Origin: Accumulibacter sp. | GTDB lineage: Bacteria > Pseudomonadota > Gammaproteobacteria > Burkholderiales > Rhodocyclaceae | Assembly (NCBI RefSeq): GCF_023806565.1 | Contig: NZ_JAMTDV010000066.1 | Coordinates: 1-64,000, forward strand | Direction: 5' to 3' | DNA length: 64,000 nucleotides | In this document: one piece after another, positions 15,929 to 26,017 of the stretch | Layout: the number at the start of each line of letters is the position of its first letter | Numbering within the stretch: the first letter of the stretch is position 1 | The notes under the pieces: generated by a model | Databases searched by the model: none | Told to the model about the DNA's origin: nothing | Seen by the model: the letters and a program-made list of their open reading frames with translations, nothing else | Position numbers and translations under genes: made by a program

Positions 15929-17009
15929 GGCCGCTGCAGTTGGCGATCGCCTTGCGGATCGTGATTGTTGGCGCCGCGTCGCTGAGCACCGCACGCCCGA
16001 CCTGCCGCAGAAGCACGAGGCGGAGTTTCCCGTCCTGCACCTTCTTGTCATGTTGCATCAATTCGAGGTAGCGGTCGACGCTCAAGTCTGGCCCACGCAC
16101 CGGCAGGCCAGCACGCTGAAAGATCCGCTCGACGCGCGTGACGTCCTGCCTGTCGATCCAACCCAGCGCCGCCGACAGCTCGGCGGCCATCATCGTGCCA
16201 GCGGCAATCGCTTCGCCGTGCAGCCATTCTCCGTAGCCAACTCCCGTCTCGATCGCATGGCCAAAGGTGTGACCGAGGTTGAGCAGAGCCCGTTCACCCG
16301 TTTCGCGCTCATCGGCTGCGACCACCTCGGCCTTGTTCCGGCACGCACGGCAGATTGCTTCCGCCAGCTCAGCCGGCTGCCGAGCGACGAGGCGTTCCAG
16401 ATGTAGTTCGAGCCATTCGAGAAATGGCAGGTCTCTGATCAGGCCGTACTTGATGACTTCCGCGAGACCGGCCCGCAACTCGCGATCCGGAAGCGTGTTC
16501 AGGGTATCGGTGTCGGCAAGCACCACCCTCGGCTGATGAAAAGCGCCGATCATGTTCTTGCCCAGCGGGTGATTGATCGCCGTCTTGCCGCCGACCGACG
16601 AATCGACCTGCGCGAGCAGGGTCGTTGGCACCTGGATGAAAGGCACGCCACGCTGAAAGCAGGCAGCGGCGAATCCGGTGATATCGCCGACGACGCCTCC
16701 TCCGAGAGCAATCAGCGTCGTCGAGCGTTCGCAACGGTGCTCGAGCAGCTTGTCGAAGATCGAATTGAGGGTTCGCCAATCCTTGAACTGCTCGCCATCG
16801 GGCAGAACGACCTCGACGACCTCGCTCCCTGCACGACGCAGGGGATCGGCCAGGCGACCCAGATACAGGGGTGCTACGGTCGTATTGCTGACGATGGCGA
16901 CCTTCCGCTGCTGCAGGTATGGTGTCAGCAGCCCCGCCTGGTCGAGCAGGCAGCGTCCGACGTGGATCGGATACGAGCGATCGCCGAGGGCAACGGTCAG
17001 CGTCTCCAT
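15921..17009 (-). CDS. aroB: 3-dehydroquinate synthase
   Basis: Second step of the shikimate pathway: conversion of DAHP to 3-dehydroquinate using NAD+ and a divalent metal. The 362 residues match the family. Seen are the nucleotide-binding glycine loop [19 protein letters not shown] and the metal-site pieces [10 protein letters not shown] and [10 protein letters not shown]. Its start overlaps aroK by 13 bases and its stop overlaps dgt by 8, so the three are tightly coupled. Confidence 0.96.
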   Translation of the reverse strand: METLTVALGDRSYPIHVGRCLLDQAGLLTPYLQQRKVAIVSNTTVAPLYLGRLADPLRRAGSEVVEVVLPDGEQFKDWRTLNSIFDKLLEHRCERSTTLIALGGGVVGDITGFAAACFQRGVPFIQVPTTLLAQVDSSVGGKTAINHPLGKNMIGAFHQPRVVLADTDTLNTLPDRELRAGLAEVIKYGLIRDLPFLEWLELHLERLVARQPAELAEAICRACRNKAEVVAADERETGERALLNLGHTFGHAIETGVGYGEWLHGEAIAAGTMMAAELSAALGWIDRQDVTRVERIFQRAGLPVRGPDLSVDRYLELMQHDKKVQDGKLRLVLLRQVGRAVLSDAAPTITIRKAIANCSGHG

Positions 17010-17527
17010 GATTCTCCCGCTTCCTTGTTCATCAGATGCAGAACCGACTGCGCAGTAATCCTGCTGCCACTGACGACCAGGTCGGCAATGCTTCGGTACA
17101 GGGGATCGCGTTGCGCGTGCAACTCCTTGAGCTTCTGCAACGGGTCACGGACCTGCAGCAGCGGCCGATTCCGGTCGTGACGAGTGCGCTCGCAGAGTGT
17201 CGGCAGCGGCACGTCGAGATAGACGACGAAACCGGTGGCCTGCAGATATTGCCGATTCTCCGGTCGCAGGACGGCACCGCCACCCGTGGCCACCACATGG
17301 CCTTCGAGTGCTGCGAGGTCCGCGATGACCTGGGCCTCCCGCTTGCGAAAACCGTCCTCGCCCTCGATTTCGAAGATCGTCGGCAGACTGACGCCGGTGC
17401 GAGCCTCGATTTCGTGATCCGAGTCGATGAAACGATAGGTCAAGCGTTTGGCCAGAGCTTTTCCGATCGTCGTCTTGCCAGCTCCCATCAGGCCGACCAG
17501 ATAGACGTTGCGCTTTTCGCTCTTCAC
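16997..17527 (-). CDS. aroK: shikimate kinase
   Basis: Phosphorylates shikimate with ATP. The 176-residue protein has the Walker A loop [15 protein letters not shown], shikimate-site residues DSDHEIE and GFRKRE, and the [11 protein letters not shown] motif. The start is a GTG, which gives the usual N-terminus just before the beta strand NVYLVG. It lies 64 bases after pilQ in the conserved pilQ-aroK-aroB order. Confidence 0.95.
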   Translation of the reverse strand: MKSEKRNVYLVGLMGAGKTTIGKALAKRLTYRFIDSDHEIEARTGVSLPTIFEIEGEDGFRKREAQVIADLAALEGHVVATGGGAVLRPENRQYLQATGFVVYLDVPLPTLCERTRHDRNRPLLQVRDPLQKLKELHAQRDPLYRSIADLVVSGSRITAQSVLHLMNKEAGESWRR

Positions 17528-17591
17528 GAATCAAGTACAGCTTCCAGCGGACAAGCTGTGGCGCCAGAGCCCGCTACACCACCGGATAGCA

Positions 17592-19691
17592 TTACCGCAA
17601 CGTCAGCGTCTCGGCGACGATCCTAGGCGTGATGAAGATCAGCAATTCGGTCTTTTCGTCGACGGTGGAGCGGTTCCGGAACAGGAATCCTACATAGGGA
17701 AGGTCGCCGAGAAATGGAATACGTGTTGTCTTGTCATCTGTTCTTCGAGTATAAATCCCCCCGATCACCACGGTCCCGCCATTGTCCACCAGGGCCTCGG
17801 TCTTGACGTGCTTGGTGTCGATGGCAACTCCCGCTCCGCCGGTGGGAAGCGCGCTCGGAGTGTCCTTGTTGACGTCCAGCTTCATCATGATCCGGCCATC
17901 CGGGGTGATCTGCGGAGTGACCTTCAATGACAGATTCGCTTTCCGGAACGCAACACTGGTGGCTCCGGAACTGGTCGCCTGCTGGTAGGGAATCTCGACA
18001 CCCTGCTCGATGATCGCCTCGACCTGGTTGGCCGTCATCACGCGCGGGCTGGAGATGACCTTGCCTCGCCCATCAGCCTCCAGCGCCGAAATCTCCGTCG
18101 CCAGGAACTGCGTCAGCGCCTTGTTGAAGAGCAGCAACGACAAGGTGCCTGGCGTCCCCGATGCCGGTGTGGCCGGAAGATTGACCTGCGTACCGTAGGC
18201 GCCGAGCGGCGCGACACTGCCGGCCACCGTGCCGGCGATCAGTTGCCCGCTGATCGCCGTGCTGTCCCCGCCGATGCTGACCGCGCCGCTCGGATACTTC
18301 TGGCCCCAATTCAGGCGCACTCCGAGGTCCTTGGCGAAGCTGTCGGTCGCTTCGACGATGCGCGCTTCGATCATCACCTGTCGGGCAGGGATGTCCACCT
18401 TGGCAATCATCGCCCGCACGTCGTCGAGTCTGCCGGAAGTATCTCGGACAAACAGAATGTTGGAGCGATCCTCGGTGTTCGCGCTACCGCGCTTGGAAAG
18501 GAGAGGCTGTCTCGGGTCAGCGATCAGTGCCTGGATGTCTTTCGCCTTCATGTAGTTGATTTGAAAGCTCTCGGTAAGCAACGGCTCGAGGTCGCCGATC
18601 TGGACTCGCGATTCGAACTCCAGCTTTTCCTTGGTCGCGATTTCCTCCCGCGGCGCAATCAGAATGACATTCCCGTTCTTGCGCATGTCGAGGCCCTTCT
18701 GCTGCATGATGATATCCAGCGCCTGATCCCAGGGAACGTCTTTGAGAATCAGCGTGATCGCACCGCCAACCGAATCACTGACGACCATGTTCATGCCGGT
18801 GAACTCGCCTATCACTTGCAGCAGGCGGCGAACATCAACATTCTGGAAATTCAGCGAAAGCTTTTCTCCCTGATAACCACCGCGCGACCCCTGTACCAGT
18901 TTGTTCGGGTTCTCGATGATCGGTTTGACTTCGATGACGAACTGATTGTCACTCTGATAGGCATTGTGTTCCCAGAGGCCACGAGGAGTAATGGTCATCC
19001 GCGTGTTGGCACCTTGCTGCAACGTATCGACGGCCAGTACCGGCGTGGCAAAATCGGTCACGTCCAGATGCTTTCGAAGGTGCTCGGGGACCGTAACCTT
19101 GGCAAAGTCGACCACCAGTTTCGACCCCTGCTGCTTGATGTCGATGCCTGCGTTGGCGTCGGTCAGGTCGACAGTGATTCGAGCCTCTCCGTCCTTGCCT
19201 CGCCGAAAGGCGATGTCACGAATCGCGCTCGACAGCGCGGACGAACTCGCCTGCGAGAAATGTTCGACTCGCGTAGCCACCCCACCAAGCTTTTCACTCG
19301 GTGCCAGGACCAGCAACAGATTGTTGCCGTCGATCGTCGGTTCGAAAGTCATCGCCTTGCTCAGGTTCAGAACGACTCGCGTCCGGTCTTCGGCCTGCAC
19401 GATATTGGCACTCCTCAGATCGCCTTCATTGTAGGTCTGGCTGGATTTACCAAGACCATTGGTCGTGTTCGGAAAATCAAGAGCGATGCGCGCCGGTTTG
19501 GCGACGCTGAAGGCAGCGGGCAACGCTTTCAAGGGTTCCTTGAAAGTCAGCTTGACGTTGAGCAGAGCCCCTTGCTGCACGACGTTCATCGCGTCGAGAG
19601 AATTCTGTGCAACGTCCTCTGCGCTTGCCAATCCGAGAGCGAATAGCACACCGACAAGCAAGCCGAGCAGTGTCCGTTTGATGTGCCTCAT
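17592..19691 (-). CDS. pilQ: type IV pilus secretin
   Basis: Outer-membrane secretin through which type IV pili pass. The 699-residue protein has a signal peptide (basic MRHIKR followed by a hydrophobic stretch to about residue 24), AMIN-type N-domains that bind peptidoglycan, an STN/N0 region followed by N1 (from about residue 270) and the C-terminal secretin domain, with the signature SPRVMTANQVEAIIEQGVEI and the closing VIGGIYTRRTDDKTTRIPFL. The start codon directly abuts the pilP stop. It is the last pil gene of pilMNOPQ. Confidence 0.96.
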   Translation of the reverse strand: MRHIKRTLLGLLVGVLFALGLASAEDVAQNSLDAMNVVQQGALLNVKLTFKEPLKALPAAFSVAKPARIALDFPNTTNGLGKSSQTYNEGDLRSANIVQAEDRTRVVLNLSKAMTFEPTIDGNNLLLVLAPSEKLGGVATRVEHFSQASSSALSSAIRDIAFRRGKDGEARITVDLTDANAGIDIKQQGSKLVVDFAKVTVPEHLRKHLDVTDFATPVLAVDTLQQGANTRMTITPRGLWEHNAYQSDNQFVIEVKPIIENPNKLVQGSRGGYQGEKLSLNFQNVDVRRLLQVIGEFTGMNMVVSDSVGGAITLILKDVPWDQALDIIMQQKGLDMRKNGNVILIAPREEIATKEKLEFESRVQIGDLEPLLTESFQINYMKAKDIQALIADPRQPLLSKRGSANTEDRSNILFVRDTSGRLDDVRAMIAKVDIPARQVMIEARIVEATDSFAKDLGVRLNWGQKYPSGAVSIGGDSTAISGQLIAGTVAGSVAPLGAYGTQVNLPATPASGTPGTLSLLLFNKALTQFLATEISALEADGRGKVISSPRVMTANQVEAIIEQGVEIPYQQATSSGATSVAFRKANLSLKVTPQITPDGRIMMKLDVNKDTPSALPTGGAGVAIDTKHVKTEALVDNGGTVVIGGIYTRRTDDKTTRIPFLGDLPYVGFLFRNRSTVDEKTELLIFITPRIVAETLTLR

Positions 19692-20207
19692 TTACTTTGC
19701 TCCCTTTTCCTGCAACTGCAAGGTGCTCGTTCTCTCCACCCAGTCCCCTGCGGAGTCCTGTACGAGCTCGCGCAGGGTAATTTCGGACTCGGATATATTG
19801 ACCACCACGCCGAAGTTCTGCCCCATGTAGTTCCCGACCTTCACCTGATACAAGGTACTGTCAACCTGAATGATCGCATACCACATCTTCTTCCGCGTCA
19901 TCACACCGACGTATTTCAGCGATTCCAGGGGATAGAGCTCCAACGGCTCCTTTGGACGATCGAGGTCGGGTCGGAAGCCACCGCCGCCCTTCTTGTCTTC
20001 GGGACCCACCTTGGCCGGTTTGAAAGGGTCGAGCAGATTGGCAACATCGTAGGAAACGGCTTCGTACGGCTCGACCGTCGGCAACGGCGGAATCCTGGCC
20101 TTGGAATCCTGGCCAACGGCCTTCATCCACTCACGTAGATCCTCGTGCTCGCCAGTGGAACACGCAACGAGCAGGACGCTACTCAGCAACAAGGTCAAGA
20201 TCCTCAT
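19692..20207 (-). CDS. pilP: type IV pilus inner-membrane-linked lipoprotein
   Basis: PilP connects the PilN/PilO inner-membrane complex to the secretin PilQ. The 171-residue protein has a lipoprotein signal with lipobox LLVAC (Cys16), a flexible proline-containing stretch (KARIPPLPTVEPY), and a C-terminal beta domain (LESLKYVGVMTRKKMWYAII). It overlaps pilO by 4 bases (ATGA) and abuts pilQ, as in other proteobacterial pil operons. Confidence 0.94.
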   Translation of the reverse strand: MRILTLLLSSVLLVACSTGEHEDLREWMKAVGQDSKARIPPLPTVEPYEAVSYDVANLLDPFKPAKVGPEDKKGGGGFRPDLDRPKEPLELYPLESLKYVGVMTRKKMWYAIIQVDSTLYQVKVGNYMGQNFGVVVNISESEITLRELVQDSAGDWVERTSTLQLQEKGAK

Positions 20208-20878
20208 TGCTTTCCGGCCTTCGCAGCCTGAGCAGCCTTTTTCTTGGCTGCCAGCTCTTCCTCATCGAGGTAACGGAAAGTCTTGGTAATCGCATCCATT
20301 ACCAGCGTGCCATCCTTGCTCTGCGCATTCGTGCCGATGACGATGTTGTTCAGGGTGACGATTCGCGACAGCTTTCCGATATCCCCCGCGAAGGCACCGA
20401 AATCGTGATAGCTCCCCGTCAATCTCACGTTGATCGGCAGTTCGGCGTAGAAGTCCTTGACCTGCTCGGGACCGGGTTTGAACAGCTCGAACTGCAGGCC
20501 TCGCCCCATGCCTGCCTGATTGATCTCGACGAGCAATGAGTCGACCTCGGACCTGTTCGGCAACTGCTTCAAGAGTGCGCCGAATGCGCGGTCAATCTCG
20601 TTCAGGCGCTGAACGTAGAGGTCAAGGTTTACCGCCTGCTTCTTCTTGACGACGTACTCGTCCCGCAGGCGCAACTCGGTTTGCTGCTTGTTCTCGAGTG
20701 CGTCGAACTGGTCCGCCCAGAAGAACCACCAGCCCGCCAGGACAACGGCCAGAAAGACACCGAGCAGCACGGTCACGCGCGGCGCCAGCGGCCAGGTTCC
20801 CACATCGCGCGGATTCAGGCCCTGGAAATCCCTGAGGAAAGCGCGCAGATCGATCGACCGAAGTGCATTCGCTTTCAC
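20204..20878 (-). CDS. pilO: type IV pilus alignment-complex protein PilO
   Basis: Bitopic inner-membrane protein that pairs with PilN. The 224 residues include a short cytoplasmic segment, one membrane helix (about residues 28-50, VTVLLGVFLAVVLAGWWFFW), a coiled coil (about 55-95) and a periplasmic ferredoxin-like domain. It starts with GTG overlapping the pilN stop (GTGA). Its C-terminus is alanine/lysine-rich. Confidence 0.94.
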   Translation of the reverse strand: MKANALRSIDLRAFLRDFQGLNPRDVGTWPLAPRVTVLLGVFLAVVLAGWWFFWADQFDALENKQQTELRLRDEYVVKKKQAVNLDLYVQRLNEIDRAFGALLKQLPNRSEVDSLLVEINQAGMGRGLQFELFKPGPEQVKDFYAELPINVRLTGSYHDFGAFAGDIGKLSRIVTLNNIVIGTNAQSKDGTLVMDAITKTFRYLDEEELAAKKKAAQAAKAGKQ

Positions 20879-21441
20879 TTCTGCCCTCCGGGTGCGGCTG
20901 CAGTCCTCTTGATCGAGGCATTCATGCTGAACTCGTTGAGACGCCGCTTATCGACCGTTGCCGCCTTTATTTCCAGCAATTGTGGTTTTTCCAGCCAAGG
21001 CGAAGCCTCGATGTTGCGCATCAGCGTGGAGACGCGTGCGCTCGACTGAGCGAAACCGACGAGGCTGATTCTTTGACCCTCCTGTCTGAGAGATCGCAGG
21101 TACACTCCCTCGGGCATCTGCTTCGCCAGCTCGCTCAGCAATCGAACTGCCTCCGCCCGATCACGCTGCAGCGACTCGATGATCCGTTTCCGTTCCATCA
21201 GGGCGTCGATTTGCTCCTTGAGTCTCTTGATCTGATCGATCTCCTTGTCGAGTACGGCGATCTCCTTCTTGAGAAAATCGTTTCTGGCATCCTGCGCCGC
21301 AATGTACCCGGCGATCACCGAGTAGACAACGACGATGATCAGCCCGGAAAGCAGCATGACCATCCCCAGCAGCGCGTAGAACTGCTGGCGTCGCGCCCTG
21401 CGCCTCTCCTCCCGGTGCGGAAGAAGGTTGATCCGTATCAT
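20875..21441 (-). CDS. pilN: type IV pilus alignment-complex protein PilN
   Basis: A 188-residue bitopic inner-membrane protein. The N-terminus MIRINLLPHREERR is the conserved cytoplasmic peptide that docks into PilM. A membrane helix follows (about residues 24-45), then a coiled coil (about 55-95) and a periplasmic domain that pairs with PilO. The frame is open into pilM, but MIRINLLP is the family start and its ATGA overlaps the pilM stop. Confidence 0.95.
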   Translation of the reverse strand: MIRINLLPHREERRRARRQQFYALLGMVMLLSGLIIVVVYSVIAGYIAAQDARNDFLKKEIAVLDKEIDQIKRLKEQIDALMERKRIIESLQRDRAEAVRLLSELAKQMPEGVYLRSLRQEGQRISLVGFAQSSARVSTLMRNIEASPWLEKPQLLEIKAATVDKRRLNEFSMNASIKRTAAAPGGQK

Positions 21442-22517
21442 GCGTCGAATCTCCGCAGCGCAAGGCCACAGGCCACCAACAGGCACGAAGCATCGGCCAG
21501 TAGATTCTTGCCACGAACGCCATCCGCAAGCAACATGTTGGCAAAAGGATTGGCAATGATCGTGTTGATTTGCGTTCGCGAAGCCACGACTTGGTCGACT
21601 CCGGGAATTACTGCACAACCACCCGCGAGGACGATATGGTGGATCTCGTTGAACTGTGTCGAGGTGAAGAAAAACTGCAGGGCGCGCGACAATTCCAGAG
21701 CCAGCGCCTCACGAAAAGGCGGCAGCAACTCGGCTTCGTATTTCTCGGGGAGATTGTTGCGACGCTTCTCGGCTTCGGCCTCCTCGAAAGGCATTCCCAG
21801 AAGCCGAACGATATCCTGGGTCAATTGATTGCCGCCGAAGGCCTGCTCGCGCGCGTAGAGCTGCTGCCCGTTTCGAAGCACGGTCAGATTCATCACGTTT
21901 GCGCCCACGTCGACCAAGGCAACGATCCTTCCCTTGCCGGCTTCGGGAAGCTGCGCCTGGATCAGTTCGAATGCCGCAAGAACTGCGTAGGACTCGACGT
22001 CCAGCACCTTCGGCTTGAGGCCGGCCGATTCGGCAACGGCAACACGATCTTCGACCTTTTCCTTGCGCGACGCAGCGATCAGCACCTCGATCTCGTCGGG
22101 CGACGACGGCGCCGGACCGACTACCTGAAAATCGAGATTGACCTCATCCAGCGGGAACGGGATGTACTGATTGGCTTCGGATTCGACCAACAGCTCAAGT
22201 TCCTCCTCGCGCTGACCGGCGGCAACGATGATCTTCTTGGTGATGACATGCGCCGCGGGTAGGGCAATCGCCACTAGCCGCGTCGAAGTTGCGAGCTTCT
22301 TCCACGCGCGCCTTACCGATTCGGCCGCAGCCTCGAGATTGACGATGTTCCCATCGGAGACGACATCCCTTGGCAAGACTTCGATTGCGTAGCGCTCGAC
22401 ACGATAATTGCCCTTGCCATCACTGCCCAGTTCCACCATCTTGACCGAAGATGAACTGATATCAAGACCGATCAGCGAGCGCGATTTTGGGTTGAAGATC
22501 GAGAGATCAAGCTGCAA
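21438..22517 (-). CDS. pilM: type IV pilus actin-like ATPase PilM
   Basis: Cytoplasmic actin-like protein that binds the PilN N-terminus and links the alignment complex to the motor. The 359 residues show the actin-fold phosphate loop IGLDISSSSVKMVEL, EADQYIPF-like SEANQYIPFPLDEV, and VDVGANVMNLTVL. The start is TTG, supported by a GAGGAG site with 7-base spacing and by family alignment; no suitable ATG is nearby. It is the first gene of the eight-gene pil-aro-dgt cluster. Confidence 0.94.
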   Translation of the reverse strand: MQLDLSIFNPKSRSLIGLDISSSSVKMVELGSDGKGNYRVERYAIEVLPRDVVSDGNIVNLEAAAESVRRAWKKLATSTRLVAIALPAAHVITKKIIVAAGQREEELELLVESEANQYIPFPLDEVNLDFQVVGPAPSSPDEIEVLIAASRKEKVEDRVAVAESAGLKPKVLDVESYAVLAAFELIQAQLPEAGKGRIVALVDVGANVMNLTVLRNGQQLYAREQAFGGNQLTQDIVRLLGMPFEEAEAEKRRNNLPEKYEAELLPPFREALALELSRALQFFFTSTQFNEIHHIVLAGGCAVIPGVDQVVASRTQINTIIANPFANMLLADGVRGKNLLADASCLLVACGLALRRFDA

Positions 22518-22600
22518 GTCGCCACTCCTCGCCCAAAAAACCCTGCAATATTTTACATTTAGCGTGCAAATAGATATTCTACTTTAGATGCTAACAACTA
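22518..22600 (-). promoter_or_regulatory. probable promoter region of the pilMNOPQ cluster
   Basis: Immediately upstream of pilM is an unusually AT-rich stretch (about 22545-22600) in an otherwise GC-rich window, with several -10-like hexamers on the minus strand (TAAAAT, TAGAAT). No -35 is well spaced with them, so the exact start cannot be set from the sequence. Confidence 0.4.
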
Positions 22601-22696
22601 GCCTCCGGCATGTAAAGCGATTTGTCGAGTGCTCTGCCCTGTTGCTTCGACATGCGGCGGTTTGGCGCCTGCCCCCGGAACCTTCCTCCGTATGCG

Positions 22697-23692
22697 CTAC
22701 AGGCCACCGAGCCGTTTTCCGAAGGACACCGCGTACGCGGGCGAGCGGAACAGGAGGACCGGATCAGCAGTTGGCCCGATGCCGTCCCCCATCACCAGTG
22801 GATCGAAATTGATCGATTCGCATGCAGCTCCTTTCTGGGGCATCGCCGCAAGAATGGTCAAGATCCCCGCCTTGATCTGCTGGCGACCCTCCGGCCACGA
22901 CAGAGTCGGGTTGTCCTCGGGGTCGCCGGGGGCGCCCACCGTGAGGATCATCTCCCAGCGCACCGGCTGCTCCCTGGTCTGTTCGATCAATGCCGCTTCC
23001 AGGAAATTCGGCGGCGAAGACTTGAGCTCGTCGTCCGACAGCTGTTTTTCGCCGGCAAGCGGGACGAAGCGCCAGCGGACCAACGTGACCTGATCGTCAC
23101 GGTTGATGAACTTGAAGGTGTGAATGCCGAAATAGCGGCTGTTGGCATAGCTTGCAGGCGGATTGCGACTGGCCAGGAAATCTGCCTGCGCCCGGTTGTC
23201 CGGATGGCTCTCCTTGAATGCCCGGACTTTCTCGGGATCCGGCTTGCCGGTCGCCGGATCAGGTGTGATCGCAACCATCAGGTCGAGGAAGGTCTGCGGT
23301 CGTGCAGCGCCGAACATCGGCGTGTTGAGCATCGTCATGTGTTGCAGGCCACCACCCGGCAACTGAAACTCGAGTGCCATGCCACGCGCGCTCCTGGCCG
23401 TATCCGGCGCTTTGGCATTGCCACCTGAAAGCGAAAAGCGCGCGACGACCGGCACCACCTTACCGGAAAAAAGTTCCGAGCGCGAATACACGGCGGCTTC
23501 TTTCGTTCCGACGAACTCGCCTAGCGCGCAGGTTCCCTTGGTATGATTTCGACGCTCTCCAGGGACAACTCCGAAGACCGCTTCGATTGCCGCCACCACT
23601 TGCTCCGCCCCGACGTCAGCGGCACTGCAGGGCAACGCCGCGCAACTCAACATTGCGCTCAGCAGACAGGCCGACTTTTTCTTTCCTTCCAC
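22697..23692 (-). CDS. periplasmic catalase-family (SrpA-like) heme peroxidase
   Basis: A 331-residue small catalase-fold protein with a signal peptide (basic start, hydrophobic core, cleavage near CSAADV). The distal His region is RRNHTKGTCALGEF. The Asn-like position is in FSLSGGNAKAPD, followed by the family piece ARGMALEFQLPGG. The proximal heme Tyr is probably in RSPAYAVSFGKRL at the C-terminus. Such secreted minicatalases usually act as organic peroxidases with low catalase activity. It is shorter than classic catalases (about 480). It stands alone, divergent from the next gene. Confidence 0.85.
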   Translation of the reverse strand: MEGKKKSACLLSAMLSCAALPCSAADVGAEQVVAAIEAVFGVVPGERRNHTKGTCALGEFVGTKEAAVYSRSELFSGKVVPVVARFSLSGGNAKAPDTARSARGMALEFQLPGGGLQHMTMLNTPMFGAARPQTFLDLMVAITPDPATGKPDPEKVRAFKESHPDNRAQADFLASRNPPASYANSRYFGIHTFKFINRDDQVTLVRWRFVPLAGEKQLSDDELKSSPPNFLEAALIEQTREQPVRWEMILTVGAPGDPEDNPTLSWPEGRQQIKAGILTILAAMPQKGAACESINFDPLVMGDGIGPTADPVLLFRSPAYAVSFGKRLGGL

Positions 23693-23859
23693 ATTTTCTC
23701 CTTTCCTCGCGAACGATCGACCGGTATCGCCGACATCACGCGGCTGGCATCACGATGCCGGTGCAGACTCATCGTCATGATAGCAGCGACCGCTGTGCAC
23801 GGCTTGCGCGATGGGCGCCAGCCCTGCTATCTTCCCGATCGAAAGGCAGGTGGCGGTCG

Positions 23860-24339
23860 ATGACCAGCAAGTTGCTCACTACCTGGAGCGAGTACGACGC
23901 CGCAACGCAGGAAATCCTCGATCGATCGACCGTCACACTGGAAATCTTCGACGAGGATCTGTCGTCACTCAAGCTCGAAAGCTTATCGAAGGTGGCCGCG
24001 TTGCGCGCCTTGCTTGACTCCCATCGCTCTCCGGGGCGACTGACGATCGTTGTCCGGAAAGCAGATTTCGTCCGACAATACAGCCCGCGGTTGCTGAATC
24101 TGCTGAGCACTTACGCGCCGGCGCTGACCATCAGCGAATCTCCACCACACCTCGGTACTCTCGCGGAGTCGCTGCTGATTGCCGATGGCCGTCACGCACT
24201 CGTGCGCTTCCATCGGGATCAGCCGCGTTCCCGACTGATCGTCGATGACCAGAGCGAATGCGCGCCCGTCGTGCAGCGCTTCAACGAGATTGTCGCCGCC
24301 GGAGTCCAGCCCCTGAGTCCGACGACGCTCGGCCTGTGA
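23860..24339 (+). CDS. hypothetical protein, 159 aa
   Basis: A short soluble protein with no signal peptide or membrane segment. The order of strands and helices, with a Lys/Arg-rich centre (LTIVVRKADFVRQYSPRLLN) and a late strand set (SLLIADGRHALVRFHRD), suggests a small alpha/beta domain, possibly related to the phospholipase-D-like fold, but I recognise no catalytic HKD motif. The start ATG gives a compact protein. It is divergent from the catalase and convergent with the ABC operon. Confidence 0.65.
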   Translation: MTSKLLTTWSEYDAATQEILDRSTVTLEIFDEDLSSLKLESLSKVAALRALLDSHRSPGRLTIVVRKADFVRQYSPRLLNLLSTYAPALTISESPPHLGTLAESLLIADGRHALVRFHRDQPRSRLIVDDQSECAPVVQRFNEIVAAGVQPLSPTTLGL

Positions 24340-24469
24340 GCTTACGCCCCCCCGCTGGGAAGCGATTCAGACTGGACTGACACGCCATCTTGCGGCGCGC
24401 TCGTCGCGATTCACGTACCAGGCACGCACTCGCGGCAGATCGAGACCCGTACCAAAGGCACGCCGCTGA

Positions 24470-25228
24470 TCAATAGCCGTGCCTGACCTGCGACAGGAAA
24501 GCCTTGGCCCGCTCGTGTTCTGGATTCGAAAAGAAACGCGCCGGGGAGGTGTCTTCGAGAATGACGCCTTCGTCGAAAAAAATGACCCGGTCGGCAACTT
24601 CCCGCGCAAAACCCATCTCGTGCGTCACCACCAACATGGTGATGCCGCTGTGGGCCAGTTCGCGCATCACGGCAAGGACCTCATTGACCATTTCGGGGTC
24701 GAGCGCCGAGGTTGGCTCGTCGAAAAGCAGTACCTTCGGGTCCATGGCCAGCGCACGGGCGATTGCCACCCGCTGTTGCTGGCCACCGGAGAGCTGCACC
24801 GGATACTTCGCCGCCTGGCTCTTCAGCCCCACCCTTTCGAGCAACTGCAGTGCCTTGCTTTCGGCCGCCGAGCGCGGCATCTTCCTGACCCGTATTGGTG
24901 CCAGCGCCACATTGCGCAGAATCGTCAGATGCGAGAACAGATTGAAACTCTGGAAAACCATCCCCACCTCGCGCCGGATCGCATCCAGGTGCTTCAGATC
25001 GTCGTTGAGAACGATGCCATCGACGATGATCTCGCCCGCATCTTGCGCTTCGAGGCGATTGAGGGTACGCAGAAAGGTCGACTTCCCGGACCCTGACGGC
25101 CCAACGATCGCCGTCACCTGCCCCTCGAAAAAGGTTGCCGAAACGTCCCTGAGTGCCTGGAAGGAACCGAAGCTCTTGCTGACCCTGCGCGCCTCGATGA
25201 TGATCCGCGGAGCGTCCTCAGTATTCAT
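24470..25228 (-). CDS. polar amino acid ABC transporter ATP-binding protein
   Basis: The 252-residue ATPase of a PAAT-type importer (GlnQ/HisP family). Walker A is [15 protein letters not shown], the signature motif [16 protein letters not shown], Walker [15 protein letters not shown], and the switch His is in VVTHEMGF. It is the third gene of the substrate-binding protein/permease/ATPase unit, 15 bases after the permease. The actual amino acid cannot be read from the sequence. Confidence 0.93.
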   Translation of the reverse strand: MNTEDAPRIIIEARRVSKSFGSFQALRDVSATFFEGQVTAIVGPSGSGKSTFLRTLNRLEAQDAGEIIVDGIVLNDDLKHLDAIRREVGMVFQSFNLFSHLTILRNVALAPIRVRKMPRSAAESKALQLLERVGLKSQAAKYPVQLSGGQQQRVAIARALAMDPKVLLFDEPTSALDPEMVNEVLAVMRELAHSGITMLVVTHEMGFAREVADRVIFFDEGVILEDTSPARFFSNPEHERAKAFLSQVRHGY

Positions 25229-25243
25229 CCGCTTGTCCTATGG

Positions 25244-26002
25244 CTAGCGCTTCTGGCCGACGTCGAGCTGTGCCTCCAGCGCCGCTGTCAAGGTGGTAAA
25301 TGCTGTGGTCAGAATCAGGTATATCACGGCGATGGTGATGAACACCGGAATCGGTTGATAACTCTCGGCCTGCACCCGGTAGCCGACCATGGTCAGTTCG
25401 ACGACGCTGATCGCATAAGCCAGTGACGAATCCTTGACCAGCGACGCCAGGTTGTTGGCCAGCGCCGGCAGGGCAACACGCATGCTTTGCGGCAGGATCA
25501 CGCCCAGGAAGGTTTGCAAGGGGGTTAGGCCGAGTGCCCGCGCTGCTTCGATCTGACCATGCGGCACCGCGAGGATGCCGGCACGCACGCATTCAGTGTT
25601 GTAGGCACCGACATTCAGCGACAGGGCAATCGCGGCGCAGGCAAAATCGGACAATTCGATCCCTTCCGGCAGAATTTCCGGAAAGGCCAGCCAGACAAAA
25701 AGAATCTGCAACAACAGAGGCGTGCCGCGGATCAGCCAAACGTAGCCATCGCAGAACCGGCGCAGCGGCCAGAAATGCGAAAGCTTGCCGAGTCCGGCCA
25801 GGACACCGATCAGCACACCGGCACTGCCGGAGATCAGCGTCAGCTCGACGGTAATCCGGGCGCCATCGACAAACTGTTGCGCGGCTGGACCGATCGGCGC
25901 AGGTGCCGCAGCCAGCGGCACCGCCATGCCCCAGAGAAAGACAAGCAGTCCGACCATCGCGCCGGCCATCGCCCACCCAGGGTGCTTCCTGGTCCAGTCC
26001 AT
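25244..26002 (-). CDS. polar amino acid ABC transporter permease
   Basis: A 252-residue inner-membrane permease of the HisM/GlnP family, with about five to six hydrophobic helices. The EAA loop that contacts the ATPase reads EAARALGLTPLQTFLGVILP, close to consensus. Only one permease gene is present, so it probably works as a homodimer. It sits 15 bases after the substrate-binding gene. Confidence 0.92.
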   Translation of the reverse strand: MDWTRKHPGWAMAGAMVGLLVFLWGMAVPLAAAPAPIGPAAQQFVDGARITVELTLISGSAGVLIGVLAGLGKLSHFWPLRRFCDGYVWLIRGTPLLLQILFVWLAFPEILPEGIELSDFACAAIALSLNVGAYNTECVRAGILAVPHGQIEAARALGLTPLQTFLGVILPQSMRVALPALANNLASLVKDSSLAYAISVVELTMVGYRVQAESYQPIPVFITIAVIYLILTTAFTTLTAALEAQLDVGQKR

Positions 26003-26017
26003 GAATCCGGAATTTCC

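Noticed and set aside
18243..19646. Long plus-strand frame antisense to pilQ
   Set aside because: PilQ on the other strand has full secretin motifs; this frame shows none.
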